DNA of 64,000 nucleotides. Source: an uncultured Clostridia bacterium. Its GTDB lineage: Bacteria; Bacillota; Clostridia; TANB77; CAG-508. The notes below the pieces were generated by a model. It worked only from the letters and a program-made list of their open reading frames with translations. It was not told the DNA's origin and searched no databases. The DNA is taken from the NCBI GenBank assembly GCA_934167095.1, contig CAKPKE010000008.1, positions 7,174 through 71,173 of the forward strand, written 5' to 3'. Position numbers and translations under genes: made by a program. Positions 1-8,491 of the stretch are shown in pieces (position 1 is the stretch's first letter; every line of letters starts with the position of its first letter).

Positions 1-265
1 GCTCACAAATATAACATCTAGCTGGTTCTTTAAATCATGGCTTAGAAATTTTCTGTCTCTTTTACTAGGGCAATCATTAGTTGCAGTTATTTTACTAATT
101 GTTTTTTCTTTCAATTTGTCAGATAATTCTATATTACTACAAATTTCTTATATCAGTGCGATTTTTGTACTTGTAAAATCAAACAATTACATGAAAGAAC
201 TGTTTGGTGGAATTTCTACTGACTTTAATATAAGTCTATCGAATTTTAAAAATTTATTACGCTAA
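1..265 (+). CDS. VirB6/TrbL-like polytopic membrane protein, C-terminal part only
   Basis: Reading frame open from the window edge, ending at TAA 263-265; 87 residues are visible. It contains a hydrophobic segment (LSLLLGQSLVAVILLIVF) after a W..KSWLRN stretch, a second hydrophobic segment, and a tail with MKELFGGIS. This arrangement resembles the C-terminal region of VirB6/TrbL-type channel proteins of Gram-positive conjugation systems, which span the membrane several times and form the inner-membrane platform. The stop codon lies directly before the Shine-Dalgarno of the PrgI-like gene, so the two are co-transcribed. The assignment rests on membrane pattern and neighbour; most of the gene lies outside the window. 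Confidence 0.5.
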   Translation, partial: LTNITSSWFFKSWLRNFLSLLLGQSLVAVILLIVFSFNLSDNSILLQISYISAIFVLVKSNNYMKELFGGISTDFNISLSNFKNLLR

Positions 266-276
266 AGGAGCATTTT

Positions 277-561
277 ATGAAATTTATATTTCCGAAAAAC
301 TACAATTTTAAAGCAAAATTATTTGGTATACTAGATTATTCAACTTTATTTTTTAATTTATTTTGGGATACATTCGTTTTTTGTTTTCTCAATTTATTTA
401 TTACTAACATTAATTTAAAAATACTATTATTTATAGTTTCATGCTTACCTATTTTATTTTTTAGTATATTTGGATTAAATCATGAAAATATTTGCCAAGT
501 TTTGTTTTATTTATTTAAATATTTAGTTAGACCTAAGATTTATTTATTCTACAAAAATTGA
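277..561 (+). CDS. PrgI/VirB3-like small membrane protein of a type IV secretion system
   Basis: 94 residues with two hydrophobic segments (about 25-45 and 46-66) and a basic, aromatic tail (YLVRPKIYLFYKN). N-terminal short cytoplasmic stretch, paired transmembrane helices and an RPK.YLY-type tail fit the PrgI family, the Gram-positive counterpart of VirB3 that anchors the VirB4 ATPase to the membrane. Shine-Dalgarno AAAGGAG at 264-270 overlaps the stop of the upstream VirB6-like gene. The normal partner, VirB4, is not next door but between gyrB and gyrA. Family placement is by pattern, moderate confidence. Confidence 0.55.
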   Translation: MKFIFPKNYNFKAKLFGILDYSTLFFNLFWDTFVFCFLNLFITNINLKILLFIVSCLPILFFSIFGLNHENICQVLFYLFKYLVRPKIYLFYKN

Positions 562-582
562 CTTTTGAAAACAATTTTTTGT
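551..582 (+). terminator. Weak intrinsic terminator after the PrgI-like gene
   Basis: Arms ACAAAAATTG (551-560) and CAATTTTTTGT (572-582) pair around the stop codon. The stem is AT-only apart from one G-C pair, so strength is doubtful. Confidence 0.4.
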
Positions 583-610
583 TGTAAAAGTTATGCTATA
601 ATGATATAAT
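582..610 (+). promoter_or_regulatory. Vegetative promoter for the dnaD-dnaI operon
   Basis: TTGTAA (582-587), 17 bp spacer, TATAAT (605-610). Placed about 30 bp before the Shine-Dalgarno of the DnaD-like gene. Confidence 0.6.
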
Positions 611-642
611 TTATGTACTATTTTAATGAAAGGACTATAACA

Positions 643-1605
643 ATGAAGTTAGAACAATCAGATATTTCTTTATTATTTTCTAACACATCTATACCAGATG
701 CATTCTTTACAGAATATCTTTCTCAAGCACCATCTGATGCTGTAAAAGTATATTTATATTTGTTTTTCTTAGCTAAATATGAAAAAGATGTTAGAATTAA
801 TGATTTATCAAAAAAACTTAATATGCCTTTAAAGACCATTCAAGATTCAATAAAATACTGGGAAGGCCTTGGCATTATTATGCGAAAAAATTCAGGTTAT
901 GAGTTTGCTAATCTTCAAGAACTAGAACTTCATAAACTATATAATCCAAAAGTTTCATTATCAGCTGAAGAATTAAAATCTGTTGCTGATAATAAATACA
1001 GAGCTCAAGCAATCGAAAATATCAATTCAGAGTTCTTCCAAGGTGTAATGTCACCTTCATGGTATGGAGATATTGATTTATGGTTTAGCAAATATGGTTT
1101 TGATGAAGAAGTTATGATCGCCTTATTTCGTTATTGTTTTGAGCGTTCTGCACTTCACCCAAAATACATTCAAACAGTTGCTGAAGCTTGGTCAAAAAGC
1201 AATATAAAAACATATTCAGACTTAGATAAGTACTATGAACGCCAAGATAAACTACTAAAAATTCAAAAAGCTGTTGCAAAAAAGCTTGGTCTTACAAGAC
1301 AACTTTCTATTTATGAAGCAGGATATGTTGAAAAATGGGTTTGTGATTATAACTATGATCTTTCAATAATAGAAATTGCTTTAAAGAAAACAACTTCAAA
1401 AGCAAATCCTAACTTTGATTACTTAGATAAACTTCTTACAGATTGGCATACAAAAGACTTAAAAACTGAAGAAACTATTCAAAAATATTTGCAAGATCAA
1501 AAACAAAAAGCTAAAGATATAAAATCTTTTAGTAAAAAAGATAATTACAACAATTATGATCAAAGAAATTATAACAATATTTCAGATTTATACGCAAATA
1601 TGTAA
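643..1605 (+). CDS. DnaD-like replication initiation / primosome protein
   Basis: 320 residues. An N-terminal winged-helix region (about 30-85, with DLSKKLNMPLKTIQDSIKYW typical of a DnaD/DnaB N-terminal fold) is followed by two DnaD/DnaB_2-type helical domains (about 140-200 with YGFDEEVMIALFRYC; about 230-285 with YVEKWVCDYNYDLSIIEIAL). Such proteins remodel DNA at the origin and help load the replicative helicase with DnaI. I start at ATG 643 because AAAGGA (629-634) lies 8 nt before it; an in-frame ATG at 613 has no Shine-Dalgarno. The DnaI-like gene follows, so the pair forms a helicase-loading operon. Whether the true orthologue is DnaB or DnaD of Bacillus cannot be settled here. Confidence 0.85.
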   Translation: MKLEQSDISLLFSNTSIPDAFFTEYLSQAPSDAVKVYLYLFFLAKYEKDVRINDLSKKLNMPLKTIQDSIKYWEGLGIIMRKNSGYEFANLQELELHKLYNPKVSLSAEELKSVADNKYRAQAIENINSEFFQGVMSPSWYGDIDLWFSKYGFDEEVMIALFRYCFERSALHPKYIQTVAEAWSKSNIKTYSDLDKYYERQDKLLKIQKAVAKKLGLTRQLSIYEAGYVEKWVCDYNYDLSIIEIALKKTTSKANPNFDYLDKLLTDWHTKDLKTEETIQKYLQDQKQKAKDIKSFSKKDNYNNYDQRNYNNISDLYANM

Positions 1606-1624
1606 AATTAAAGGATATAACAAT

Positions 1625-2626
1625 ATGACAAATTCAAATTTAAAAGAATTACTTCGACAATATGAATCAAAAAGAAATAAAGCTATTTCAGAAGCAGACT
1701 TGCGAAAAAAAGATTTATACTCAAAAAATCCTCGTCTTCAAGAAATAGATCAAGAGCTTACTTCTTTTGCATTTTCTACATCGAAGGCATTAATAAAATC
1801 AAATGATAAATCTTTATTAGATGAACTAAATAAAAAAAGAACCGAACTAAATAATGAAAAAGAAAAAATATATAAAGAGCTTAATATAACTCCAGAATTT
1901 TTCCAACCTCATTATGAATGTCAAAAATGTAATGACACTGGATTTATTACAGAAAACTACGAAACAACAATGTGTACTTGCTTAAAACAAAAATTATTTG
2001 ACTTAGAATATAACAAATCAAATATGTTTGATATAAAAACACAAACTTTTGAAAACTTCAACTCTTTAGTATATTCAAATGAACCTAATAAAGAAAAATA
2101 TAATGCAAATATTTCTCCACGAGAAAACATTGAAATTATAAAAAAGCTTTGTATAAACTTTATAAATGATTTTGATAATCCTAACTCTAAAAACTTGTTA
2201 TTTACTGGTAATACAGGTCTTGGAAAAACATTTTTAAGTAACTGTATTGCTAATGAATTACTAAAAAAGCAAAAAACAGTAATGTATCAAACAGCACCAA
2301 TAATGCTTGATTCAATCATTGAAGCAAAACTTGGAAAAAATAAGAATTCAAGCATTGATTTAATAAATAATTTACTTTCTGTTGATTTGCTAATAATTGA
2401 TGATTTAGGAACTGAAGGTGTAAATAATATGAAGTTTTCAGAACTATTTACAATATTAAATTCAAGATTATTAAATAATAAAAATAAAGCAACTAAAACA
2501 ATAATTTCAACTAATTTAAGCATTAGAAATTTAGCCGATGTTTATGGTGAAAGAATTGTTTCTAGATTAATTGGAAACTATAATATTTGTTATTTCTTTG
2601 GAGAAGATTTAAGATTAAAAAGATAA
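1625..2626 (+). CDS. DnaI/DnaC-like AAA+ helicase loader
   Basis: 333 residues. N-terminal helical region, then a zinc-binding Cys cluster (CQKCNDTG ... CTC at about 100-120), then an AAA+ domain with Walker A (TGNTGLGKTF), Walker B (LLIIDDLGTE) and a sensor-1-like STN. This is the DnaI architecture: it loads the replicative DnaB/DnaC-type helicase onto origin DNA. Start chosen at ATG 1625, which has AAAGGA at 1609-1614; an earlier in-frame ATG at 1556 lies inside the DnaD-like gene. Second gene of the operon, ending at a terminator-like hairpin. Confidence 0.88.
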   Translation: MTNSNLKELLRQYESKRNKAISEADLRKKDLYSKNPRLQEIDQELTSFAFSTSKALIKSNDKSLLDELNKKRTELNNEKEKIYKELNITPEFFQPHYECQKCNDTGFITENYETTMCTCLKQKLFDLEYNKSNMFDIKTQTFENFNSLVYSNEPNKEKYNANISPRENIEIIKKLCINFINDFDNPNSKNLLFTGNTGLGKTFLSNCIANELLKKQKTVMYQTAPIMLDSIIEAKLGKNKNSSIDLINNLLSVDLLIIDDLGTEGVNNMKFSELFTILNSRLLNNKNKATKTIISTNLSIRNLADVYGERIVSRLIGNYNICYFFGEDLRLKR

Positions 2627-2634
2627 TTATAATA

Positions 2635-2683
2635 AAAAAGCTGAAAAGTAATTAATTTTATTTTCCAGCTTTATTTTTTATTT
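2635..2683 (+). terminator. Rho-independent terminator after the DnaI-like gene
   Basis: AAAGCTG (2637-2643) pairs with CAGCTTT (2666-2672), extended by A/T pairs, followed by a T-rich run (ATTTTTTATTT). Confidence 0.6.
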
Positions 2684-2812
2684 CCACTTATTTTTCACTA
2701 ATTAAATGATGCTTTTTGTTGCTAATTGCATTTATATGTACTTTTCAATATTTGCTTTTATTATAAAAAGGCAAAAAAATAATATAAAGCGAAAACACTT
2801 TATATTACTATA

Positions 2813-2903
2813 TGGCGGAAGCGAGAGGATTTGAACCTCCGCGGCCCTTACGAACCCTAGCAGTTTAGCAAACTGCCCCCTTCAGCCACTTGGGTACGCC
2901 TCC
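2813..2903 (-). tRNA. tRNA-Ser(GCT)
   Basis: 91-nt class II tRNA. Acceptor arms GGAGGCG and CGCTTCC pair (one G-U), anticodon loop TTGCTAA gives GCT, long variable arm, T loop GGTTCAAATCC, encoded CCA. Reads AGC/AGT serine codons. Confidence 0.95.
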
Positions 2904-2938
2904 GTAAATAAATTATATTTAATTTTTAAATAAAAAAA

Positions 2939-3030
<92 letters not shown>

Positions 3031-3056
3031 ATGCTGTCATCTTGCTGACAGATTAT

Positions 3057-3086
3057 ATATTACCACACTTTTACTTACTTTGTCAA
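3057..3086 (-). promoter_or_regulatory. Promoter for the two serine tRNAs
   Basis: On the minus strand TTGACA (3086-3081), 18 bp spacer, TAATAT (3062-3057). A small palindrome (CTGTCA ... TGACAG) lies between it and the tRNA. Confidence 0.55.
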
Positions 3087-3104
3087 TACTAAGTTTGTAC
3101 TTTT

Positions 3105-3602
3105 TTATTTATGTTTTACATCTGCTATTGCTTTGCTTATTGCTTCTTCTTCTTCATTTGATAAAACATATTCTGACTTTCCATTAACAACAGGTTTTGC
3201 ATAAATATTTGAGTTATCTCTTGCATATATACCATTTAATACAAAACCATTGTTTTCATTGTCTAATATAGCTAGAGCGAAACTTAAATTGCTTCCAGTA
3301 TCTTTATAAGCATTATATCTGACCATTCCCATTTTCTTTAGATAATCATTTGACCTATCATCTAATTTTTGGCAATACTCTATTATTTCTTTGTTTTCCG
3401 CTTTTATTTCATCTACATTTTTTACATATCCTTCTAGCATTTCATTTATGTTTTCGCCTTTTCCAAGCTTTGTCATAAATGTTGCATAGTTTTTTCTAAG
3501 CTTGCTAAGTTTCATGCAATTCAATATATATAATATTAAAAGCATTACATTTATAATAAGTATTATTACTTCAAAGATATTTATTTCTATATTAAAATTC
3601 AT
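3105..3602 (-). CDS. DUF4446 family membrane-anchored protein
   Basis: 165 residues: an N-terminal transmembrane helix (about 10-28), a basic/coiled stretch (KLSKLRKNYATFMTKLGKG), then a conserved C-terminal region with VRYNAYKDTGSNLSFALAILD and an SNE-rich end. This matches DUF4446, a family of unknown function commonly found near parB and the origin in Firmicutes. It follows parA-parB in the same direction with about 50 bp spacing, so it is probably the last gene of that operon. A role in chromosome segregation is only suggested by position. Confidence 0.85.
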   Translation of the reverse strand: MNFNIEINIFEVIILIINVMLLILYILNCMKLSKLRKNYATFMTKLGKGENINEMLEGYVKNVDEIKAENKEIIEYCQKLDDRSNDYLKKMGMVRYNAYKDTGSNLSFALAILDNENNGFVLNGIYARDNSNIYAKPVVNGKSEYVLSNEEEEAISKAIADVKHK

Positions 3603-3650
3603 AACTACTAACTTCCTTTTATTGCACTTTAATTTAATTTTGTTCTTTCG

Positions 3651-4529
3651 TTATTTTATTAATCCTAAAATTCTCTCTAAATCATCATTTGAATTATATT
3701 CTATTACTATCTTTCCTTTTTTGGCTCCTGCTTGAAGTTTTACTTTTGTTCCAAAGAATCCTTGGAAAGAATCTTCAATATCTCTGTATATTGCTCTGTA
3801 TTTTTCTTGAGTCTTTTTCTTTCTTTTTTCTGATGCTATTTTTTCATTATTAATTATTCTATCCAAATCGTCAGAATTATTACCTTCAACTACAATTTTT
3901 TCTGCTAATTTTAATTGCTTTTCAGGATCTTCAACTCTCATTAAAGCTCTACATTGTCTTTCACTAAAGTTATGCTCTAATACTAAGTCTATAACTCTTG
4001 GGTCTAAGTTTAATATTCTTATATGATTTGTTATTCCACTTCTACTTACACCAAGTCTATCTGCTAATTGTTGTTGAGTCATTCCATAGTCATCTAATAA
4101 TTGTTTTAATCCTCTTGCTCTTTCAATTACATTAAGATTTTCTCTTTGCATGTTTTCTATTAAGGCAATTTCTCTATTTTCTTGTTCTGTCTTTGTTCTT
4201 ACTAAACAAGGCATTTCTGCAAGACCTGCTTTTTTAGATGCTCTCCATCTTCTTTCTCCTGCAATTATTTGATAGTATCCATCTTTTGGAGTTACAATAA
4301 TTGGTTGTATTACTCCATAATTTTTTATAGATTCTGCAAGTTCTTCTATTTTATCTTCATCAAATTTCTTTCTAGGTTGATTTCTATTTGGTTCTATTTC
4401 AGTTATTTTTATTTGTTGTACTATTTCTCCATTTATTTCCTTTACAGGTTCTTTTGGAGCTTCTTCAGTCTTTAAATTATCACTAAATAAAGCATCTAAA
4501 CCTTTTCCTAAACCAGTTTTCTTAACCAT
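3651..4529 (-). CDS. parB: ParB/Spo0J chromosome-partitioning protein
   Basis: 292 residues. N-terminal GKGLDALF motif (ParA interaction region), ParB/Srx CTPase domain (about 45-130, with AGERRWRASK), helix-turn-helix (about 150-185, QQLADRLGVSRSGITNHI) and a C-terminal dimerisation domain. It binds parS, spreads as a CTP clamp and recruits SMC. Encoded 12 bp after parA. I did not find a canonical parS 16-mer in the window; the nested repeats at 8.2-8.4 kb are a weak candidate. Confidence 0.95.
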   Translation of the reverse strand: MVKKTGLGKGLDALFSDNLKTEEAPKEPVKEINGEIVQQIKITEIEPNRNQPRKKFDEDKIEELAESIKNYGVIQPIIVTPKDGYYQIIAGERRWRASKKAGLAEMPCLVRTKTEQENREIALIENMQRENLNVIERARGLKQLLDDYGMTQQQLADRLGVSRSGITNHIRILNLDPRVIDLVLEHNFSERQCRALMRVEDPEKQLKLAEKIVVEGNNSDDLDRIINNEKIASEKRKKKTQEKYRAIYRDIEDSFQGFFGTKVKLQAGAKKGKIVIEYNSNDDLERILGLIK

Positions 4530-4541
4530 TTATCTTTCCCC

Positions 4542-5333
4542 CTATTTCATATGTTTTGCAAGTTTTATTTCTTCATCATTTGCTTTTATAAACTCTTTTG
4601 CAAACTTTTCATAAGCTTTTGAACCTTTTGACCTTGGGTCATATAAGCTAATAGGCATGCCATAGCTTGGAGCCTCGCTTAATCTTACATTTCTTGGTAT
4701 AACATTTTTATAAACTTTGTCTCCAAAGTACTTTTTTACCTCATTTACTACTTGATTTGATAGATTTGTTCTAGCATCATACATAGTAAGTAAAGCTCCC
4801 TCAACTTTTAACTCTTTATTCATGTGAGATCTTACTAATTCTATAGTATTTAATAGTTGTCCTAATCCTTCTAATGCATAGTATTCACATTGAATTGGAA
4901 TTAATACACTATTAGATGCAGTAAATGCATTTAATGTTACAAGTCCCAATGATGGTGGACAATCAATTATAATATAATCATACTTGTCCTTTATATTTTC
5001 TAGTTTATTTTTTAATCTAAACTCTCTATTTTCTAGTCCTACAAGCTGTACCTCTGCTCCAGCTAGGTTAATATTAGATGGGCAAAGATCTAAGTTCTTT
5101 ACTTGTGTTGATTGAAGCGTGTTTTCAACCTCTATATCTTCTATTAATACATCATAAATTGAAAATTGTTGTTCTTTTTCTATTCCTAGTCCACTAGTAG
5201 CATTTCCTTGTGGGTCAGCATCCATAAGTAAAACTTTTTTTCCTTTTTTGGCAAGTATAGAGCTCAAAGTTATTGCTGTTGTAGTCTTTCCAACTCCACC
5301 TTTTTGGTTTGCTACTGAAATTATTTTTCCCAA
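4542..5333 (-). CDS. parA: ParA/Soj ATPase
   Basis: 263 residues with the deviant Walker A KGGVGKTTT near the N-terminus, LLMDADPQGNATSGLG, and Walker B-like YIIIDCPPSLG. Soj-type ParA dimerises on ATP, binds DNA non-specifically and moves ParB-bound origins; in Bacillus it also acts on DnaA. The start is TTG at 5333 with GGAGG 7 nt upstream; no ATG fits before the P-loop. First gene of parA-parB-DUF4446. Confidence 0.95.
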   Translation of the reverse strand: MGKIISVANQKGGVGKTTTAITLSSILAKKGKKVLLMDADPQGNATSGLGIEKEQQFSIYDVLIEDIEVENTLQSTQVKNLDLCPSNINLAGAEVQLVGLENREFRLKNKLENIKDKYDYIIIDCPPSLGLVTLNAFTASNSVLIPIQCEYYALEGLGQLLNTIELVRSHMNKELKVEGALLTMYDARTNLSNQVVNEVKKYFGDKVYKNVIPRNVRLSEAPSYGMPISLYDPRSKGSKAYEKFAKEFIKANDEEIKLAKHMK

Positions 5334-5461
5334 ATTAATTCCTCCATTCTCTCTTGTTTATGTTTACATAATTTCATAATTTACTATAACAAACCTTTAA
5401 TTTTGTTATAGCATAAAAATTTACAAATTAAATTTTCTATCATATAAAATTTGACATACTT

Positions 5462-5490
5462 ATAATATACGAATATTATAAATATGTCAA
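5462..5490 (-). promoter_or_regulatory. Promoter of the parA-parB operon
   Basis: Minus strand TTGACA (5490-5485), 17 bp spacer, TATTAT (5467-5462), in the 180 bp between rsmG and parA. It implies a leader of about 120 nt. Confidence 0.65.
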
Positions 5491-5513
5491 TAACATTTTT
5501 ATTATTTTATTTT

Positions 5514-6233
5514 TTACTTAAGAGGCTCTTTTGCAGGCATACCAGCCTTTCTAGGATATTTGCTAGGTGTATTTTTTATTTTATTTATTATAATTATTTT
5601 TCTTTCTAAATCTTCTTTTCCAATTTTTATTTCTTCTATTTTCTCAATCTTCCCACCTAGTATTTCAATTCCTTTATTTATTTGATTTAGCTCTTCTACA
5701 CCCTTTGGTCCTTTCATACAAATAACTTTTCCACCAACCTTAACAAAAGGAAGTAAATATTCAACAAGCACATTCATTGGTGCAACAGCTCTAGATATAG
5801 CTATATCAAAGCTTTCCCTGTTTTCTTTTACTTTTGCAAAATCTTCAGCTCTACCATGTTCTAATTCTACATTATTTAGTCCTATATCCTCTTTTACTTC
5901 TTTTAGGAAATTAATTCTTTTATTTAATGAGTCTAATAATGTAAATTTTGCATTGCTACATATTGCAAGAGGAATTCCTGGTAGGCCTGCTCCTGTACCA
6001 ACATCAATTACACTAAAATCGTCTTTAATATATTTTAGTGCAGTTAGTGAATCTATAAAATGCTTTTCAATCATTTCTGTAGGTTCTGTTATTGCAGTTA
6101 GGTTTATTTTTTCATTCCATTCTATCATTTTATTCATATAATTATAAATTTTTTCTATTTTTTCATCATTTAATTCATAATTTATGTATTTACTTTGATT
6201 TTGAAATTCTTTTTTAAAATCTTCTAAATTCAT
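5514..6233 (-). CDS. rsmG: 16S rRNA (guanine-527-N7)-methyltransferase RsmG (GidB)
   Basis: 239 residues, normal family length. Class I SAM-binding fold with VDVGTGAGLPGIPLAI (about 78-93), AISRAVAPMNVL and the C-terminal KYPRKAGMPAKEPL signature of GidB. It methylates G527 of 16S rRNA. Encoded 11 bp after mnmG in the leftward origin operon, the usual position. Confidence 0.95.
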   Translation of the reverse strand: MNLEDFKKEFQNQSKYINYELNDEKIEKIYNYMNKMIEWNEKINLTAITEPTEMIEKHFIDSLTALKYIKDDFSVIDVGTGAGLPGIPLAICSNAKFTLLDSLNKRINFLKEVKEDIGLNNVELEHGRAEDFAKVKENRESFDIAISRAVAPMNVLVEYLLPFVKVGGKVICMKGPKGVEELNQINKGIEILGGKIEKIEEIKIGKEDLERKIIIINKIKNTPSKYPRKAGMPAKEPLK

Positions 6234-6244
6234 TTCTTCTCCTT

Positions 6245-8125
6245 TTATTTATTATTCTTATTTTGCTCTAAATATATTAATAGCACTGATATATCAGCTG
6301 GTGAAACGCCTGATATTCTTGAAGCTTGGCCTACAGACTCTGGTTTTATTTTGTTTAATTTTTGTCTTGCTTCTAGTCTTAATCCTAAAATTTGTGAGTA
6401 ATCAATATCTTCACTTAGCTTCTTTTCTTCTAATTTTTTGAATTTTTCTACTTGTTGTTCTTCTAATTTTAAATATCCTTCATATTTTACTTGAATTTCA
6501 ACTTCATTTTCTTCTTCTCTTGATAAAACTGGTGATTCGTCATCAATTTCACGAATATTTTTATATTTTAGTTCTGTTCTTTTTAGTAAATCAGCCATTT
6601 TAACACCAGCATTTATCTCAGATGAGTTGCATTTTTTTAGCATTTCATTAACTTCTTTACTTGGTTTTGCTGTTTTTTTCTTTAATCTTTCTATTTCATT
6701 AAAAATATGTTCTTTTTTTAATAAAAATCTTTCATATCTTTCGTCTGAAATAAGTCCATTTTCATGTCCTATCTCTAATAATCTTAAATCTGCATTGTCT
6801 TGTCTTAAAAGTAGCCTGTATTCAGCTCTTGAAGTCATCATTCTGTAAGGTTCATTTGTACCTTTTGTTACAATATCATCAATTAAAACTCCAATATAAG
6901 CTTGTGATCTATCTAATACTAATGGTTCTTTTCCTTTTATTTTTCTTGCAGCATTTATTCCAGCTACAATTCCTTGGCTTGCAGCCTCTTCGTAGCCTGA
7001 TGTTCCATTAATTTGTCCTGCAAAAAACATTCCAGAAATATCCTTATATTCAAGTGAACGCTTTAATTTAGATGGATTTATACAATCATATTCTATTGCA
7101 TAGGCAGGTCTTGTAAATTCAGCATTTTCTAAGCCTGGAAGAGTTCTATACATAGCTATTTGCACATCTTCTGGAAGAGATGAACTCATTCCTTGAATAT
7201 ACATTTCTTCTGTATCTTCTCCTAGAGGTTCTACAAAAACTTGATGTCTTTCTTTATCTGCAAATCTTACTACTTTATCTTCTATTGAAGGACAGTATCT
7301 TGGTCCAGTTCCTTTAATTTCACCTGCATATAAAGGTGATCTATATAGATTTTTTCTAATTATTTCATGTGTCTTTGCATTTGTATATGTTAAATAACAT
7401 GGTAATTGCTTTTTATTTGGATCTATTTTGTCCTCAAATGAAAAAGCTTCAATATCTTTATCTCCTTCTTGAATTTCCATTTTTGAAAAATCAATAGTCC
7501 TTCTATTTATTCTTGCAGGAGTTCCTGTTTTGAATCTTACTAAATCAATATTTAAGCCTTTTAGCACCTCAGATAGCTTATTTGCAGCAGCAACACCATC
7601 AGGGCCACCTTCATAAGAAGTTTCGCCTATAAATATTTTTCCTTTTAAATATGTTCCTGTACATAAAATTACAGCTTTTAATTTATAAACAGCCCCAATA
7701 TTTGTTTCTACTGAAGTTACTTTTCCATCTTCTACTCCAATATTTACTATTTCACCTTGTTTTAAGTATAAATTTTCTTGTTTTTCTAATGTGTGTTTCA
7801 TTTCCATTTGATATTTTTTTCTATCAGCTTGTGCTCTTAATGAATAAACAGCTGGTCCTTTTGAAGTATTAAGCATTCTCATTTGAAGATATGTTTTATC
7901 AATATTTCTTCCCATTTCTCCACCTAAGCAATCTATTTCTCTTACTAAATGACCTTTTGAACTTCCTCCTATGTGTGGATTGCATGGCATATTTGCCACA
8001 GCTTCCAAGCTTATTGAAAATATTAAAGTTTTCAATCCCATTCTGCTACATGCTAGTGCAGCTTCACATCCTGCATGTCCTGCTCCAATAACAGCAACAT
8101 CATATTCTCCTGCATCGTATTTCAT
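6245..8125 (-). CDS. mnmG: tRNA uridine-34 carboxymethylaminomethyl modification enzyme MnmG (GidA)
   Basis: 626 residues. N-terminal FAD-binding motif VIGAGHAGCEAALA, the PCNPHIGGSSKGHL segment, TGTPARI, GQINGTSGYEEAASQG and a C-terminal helical domain ending in the conserved ASRISGVSPADISVLLIYL. With MnmE it builds the cmnm5 group on U34 of several tRNAs. Operon with rsmG. Confidence 0.96.
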   Translation of the reverse strand: MKYDAGEYDVAVIGAGHAGCEAALACSRMGLKTLIFSISLEAVANMPCNPHIGGSSKGHLVREIDCLGGEMGRNIDKTYLQMRMLNTSKGPAVYSLRAQADRKKYQMEMKHTLEKQENLYLKQGEIVNIGVEDGKVTSVETNIGAVYKLKAVILCTGTYLKGKIFIGETSYEGGPDGVAAANKLSEVLKGLNIDLVRFKTGTPARINRRTIDFSKMEIQEGDKDIEAFSFEDKIDPNKKQLPCYLTYTNAKTHEIIRKNLYRSPLYAGEIKGTGPRYCPSIEDKVVRFADKERHQVFVEPLGEDTEEMYIQGMSSSLPEDVQIAMYRTLPGLENAEFTRPAYAIEYDCINPSKLKRSLEYKDISGMFFAGQINGTSGYEEAASQGIVAGINAARKIKGKEPLVLDRSQAYIGVLIDDIVTKGTNEPYRMMTSRAEYRLLLRQDNADLRLLEIGHENGLISDERYERFLLKKEHIFNEIERLKKKTAKPSKEVNEMLKKCNSSEINAGVKMADLLKRTELKYKNIREIDDESPVLSREEENEVEIQVKYEGYLKLEEQQVEKFKKLEEKKLSEDIDYSQILGLRLEARQKLNKIKPESVGQASRISGVSPADISVLLIYLEQNKNNK

Positions 8126-8215
8126 ATTTTACTCCTTACTTTACTAAATTTTTTAAAAATAAATTTCATTTTATAAAAGATTAATTTTTTTACTAAATAA
8201 CATTTTTAAATTCTA

Positions 8216-8372
8216 TTTGTGGAAACATTTTATTCGTTATGGCGGAAACATCGATTTTTATTGTACAAACTATTGTTTTGCTCAGTATCTATTTTTCTTA
8301 GTATTTTCAATGTTTTCGCCATTTTATTTTTAGTATATTGTTTTTCAGTTATTTTCAAAAATGTTTTCACAT
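8216..8372. repeat. Nested inverted repeats in the mnmE-mnmG gap
   Basis: This 366-bp gap (8126-8491) holds no convincing gene. It contains four related 10-12 bp units: TTGTGGAAACATTTT (from 8217) and ATGGCGGAAACATC (from 8240) facing AATGTTTTCGCCATT (from 8309) and AAATGTTTTCACATT (from 8359). The outer two pair with each other and the inner two with each other, giving a nested palindrome over about 150 bp. Half-sites resemble GTGAAACA/TGTTTCAC of parS with one inserted base. Protein-binding array or RNA structure are both possible. Confidence 0.5.
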
Positions 8373-8491
8373 TATGTTATCTTATTATTCGTTTTTTCAT
8401 ATTTATTTGTTAAATTATTTGTTTAATTTAAATTATCTAGTTAATTTTTAAACTTTTGTATTTACATAACAACATTTTTGGTACCAATTTT

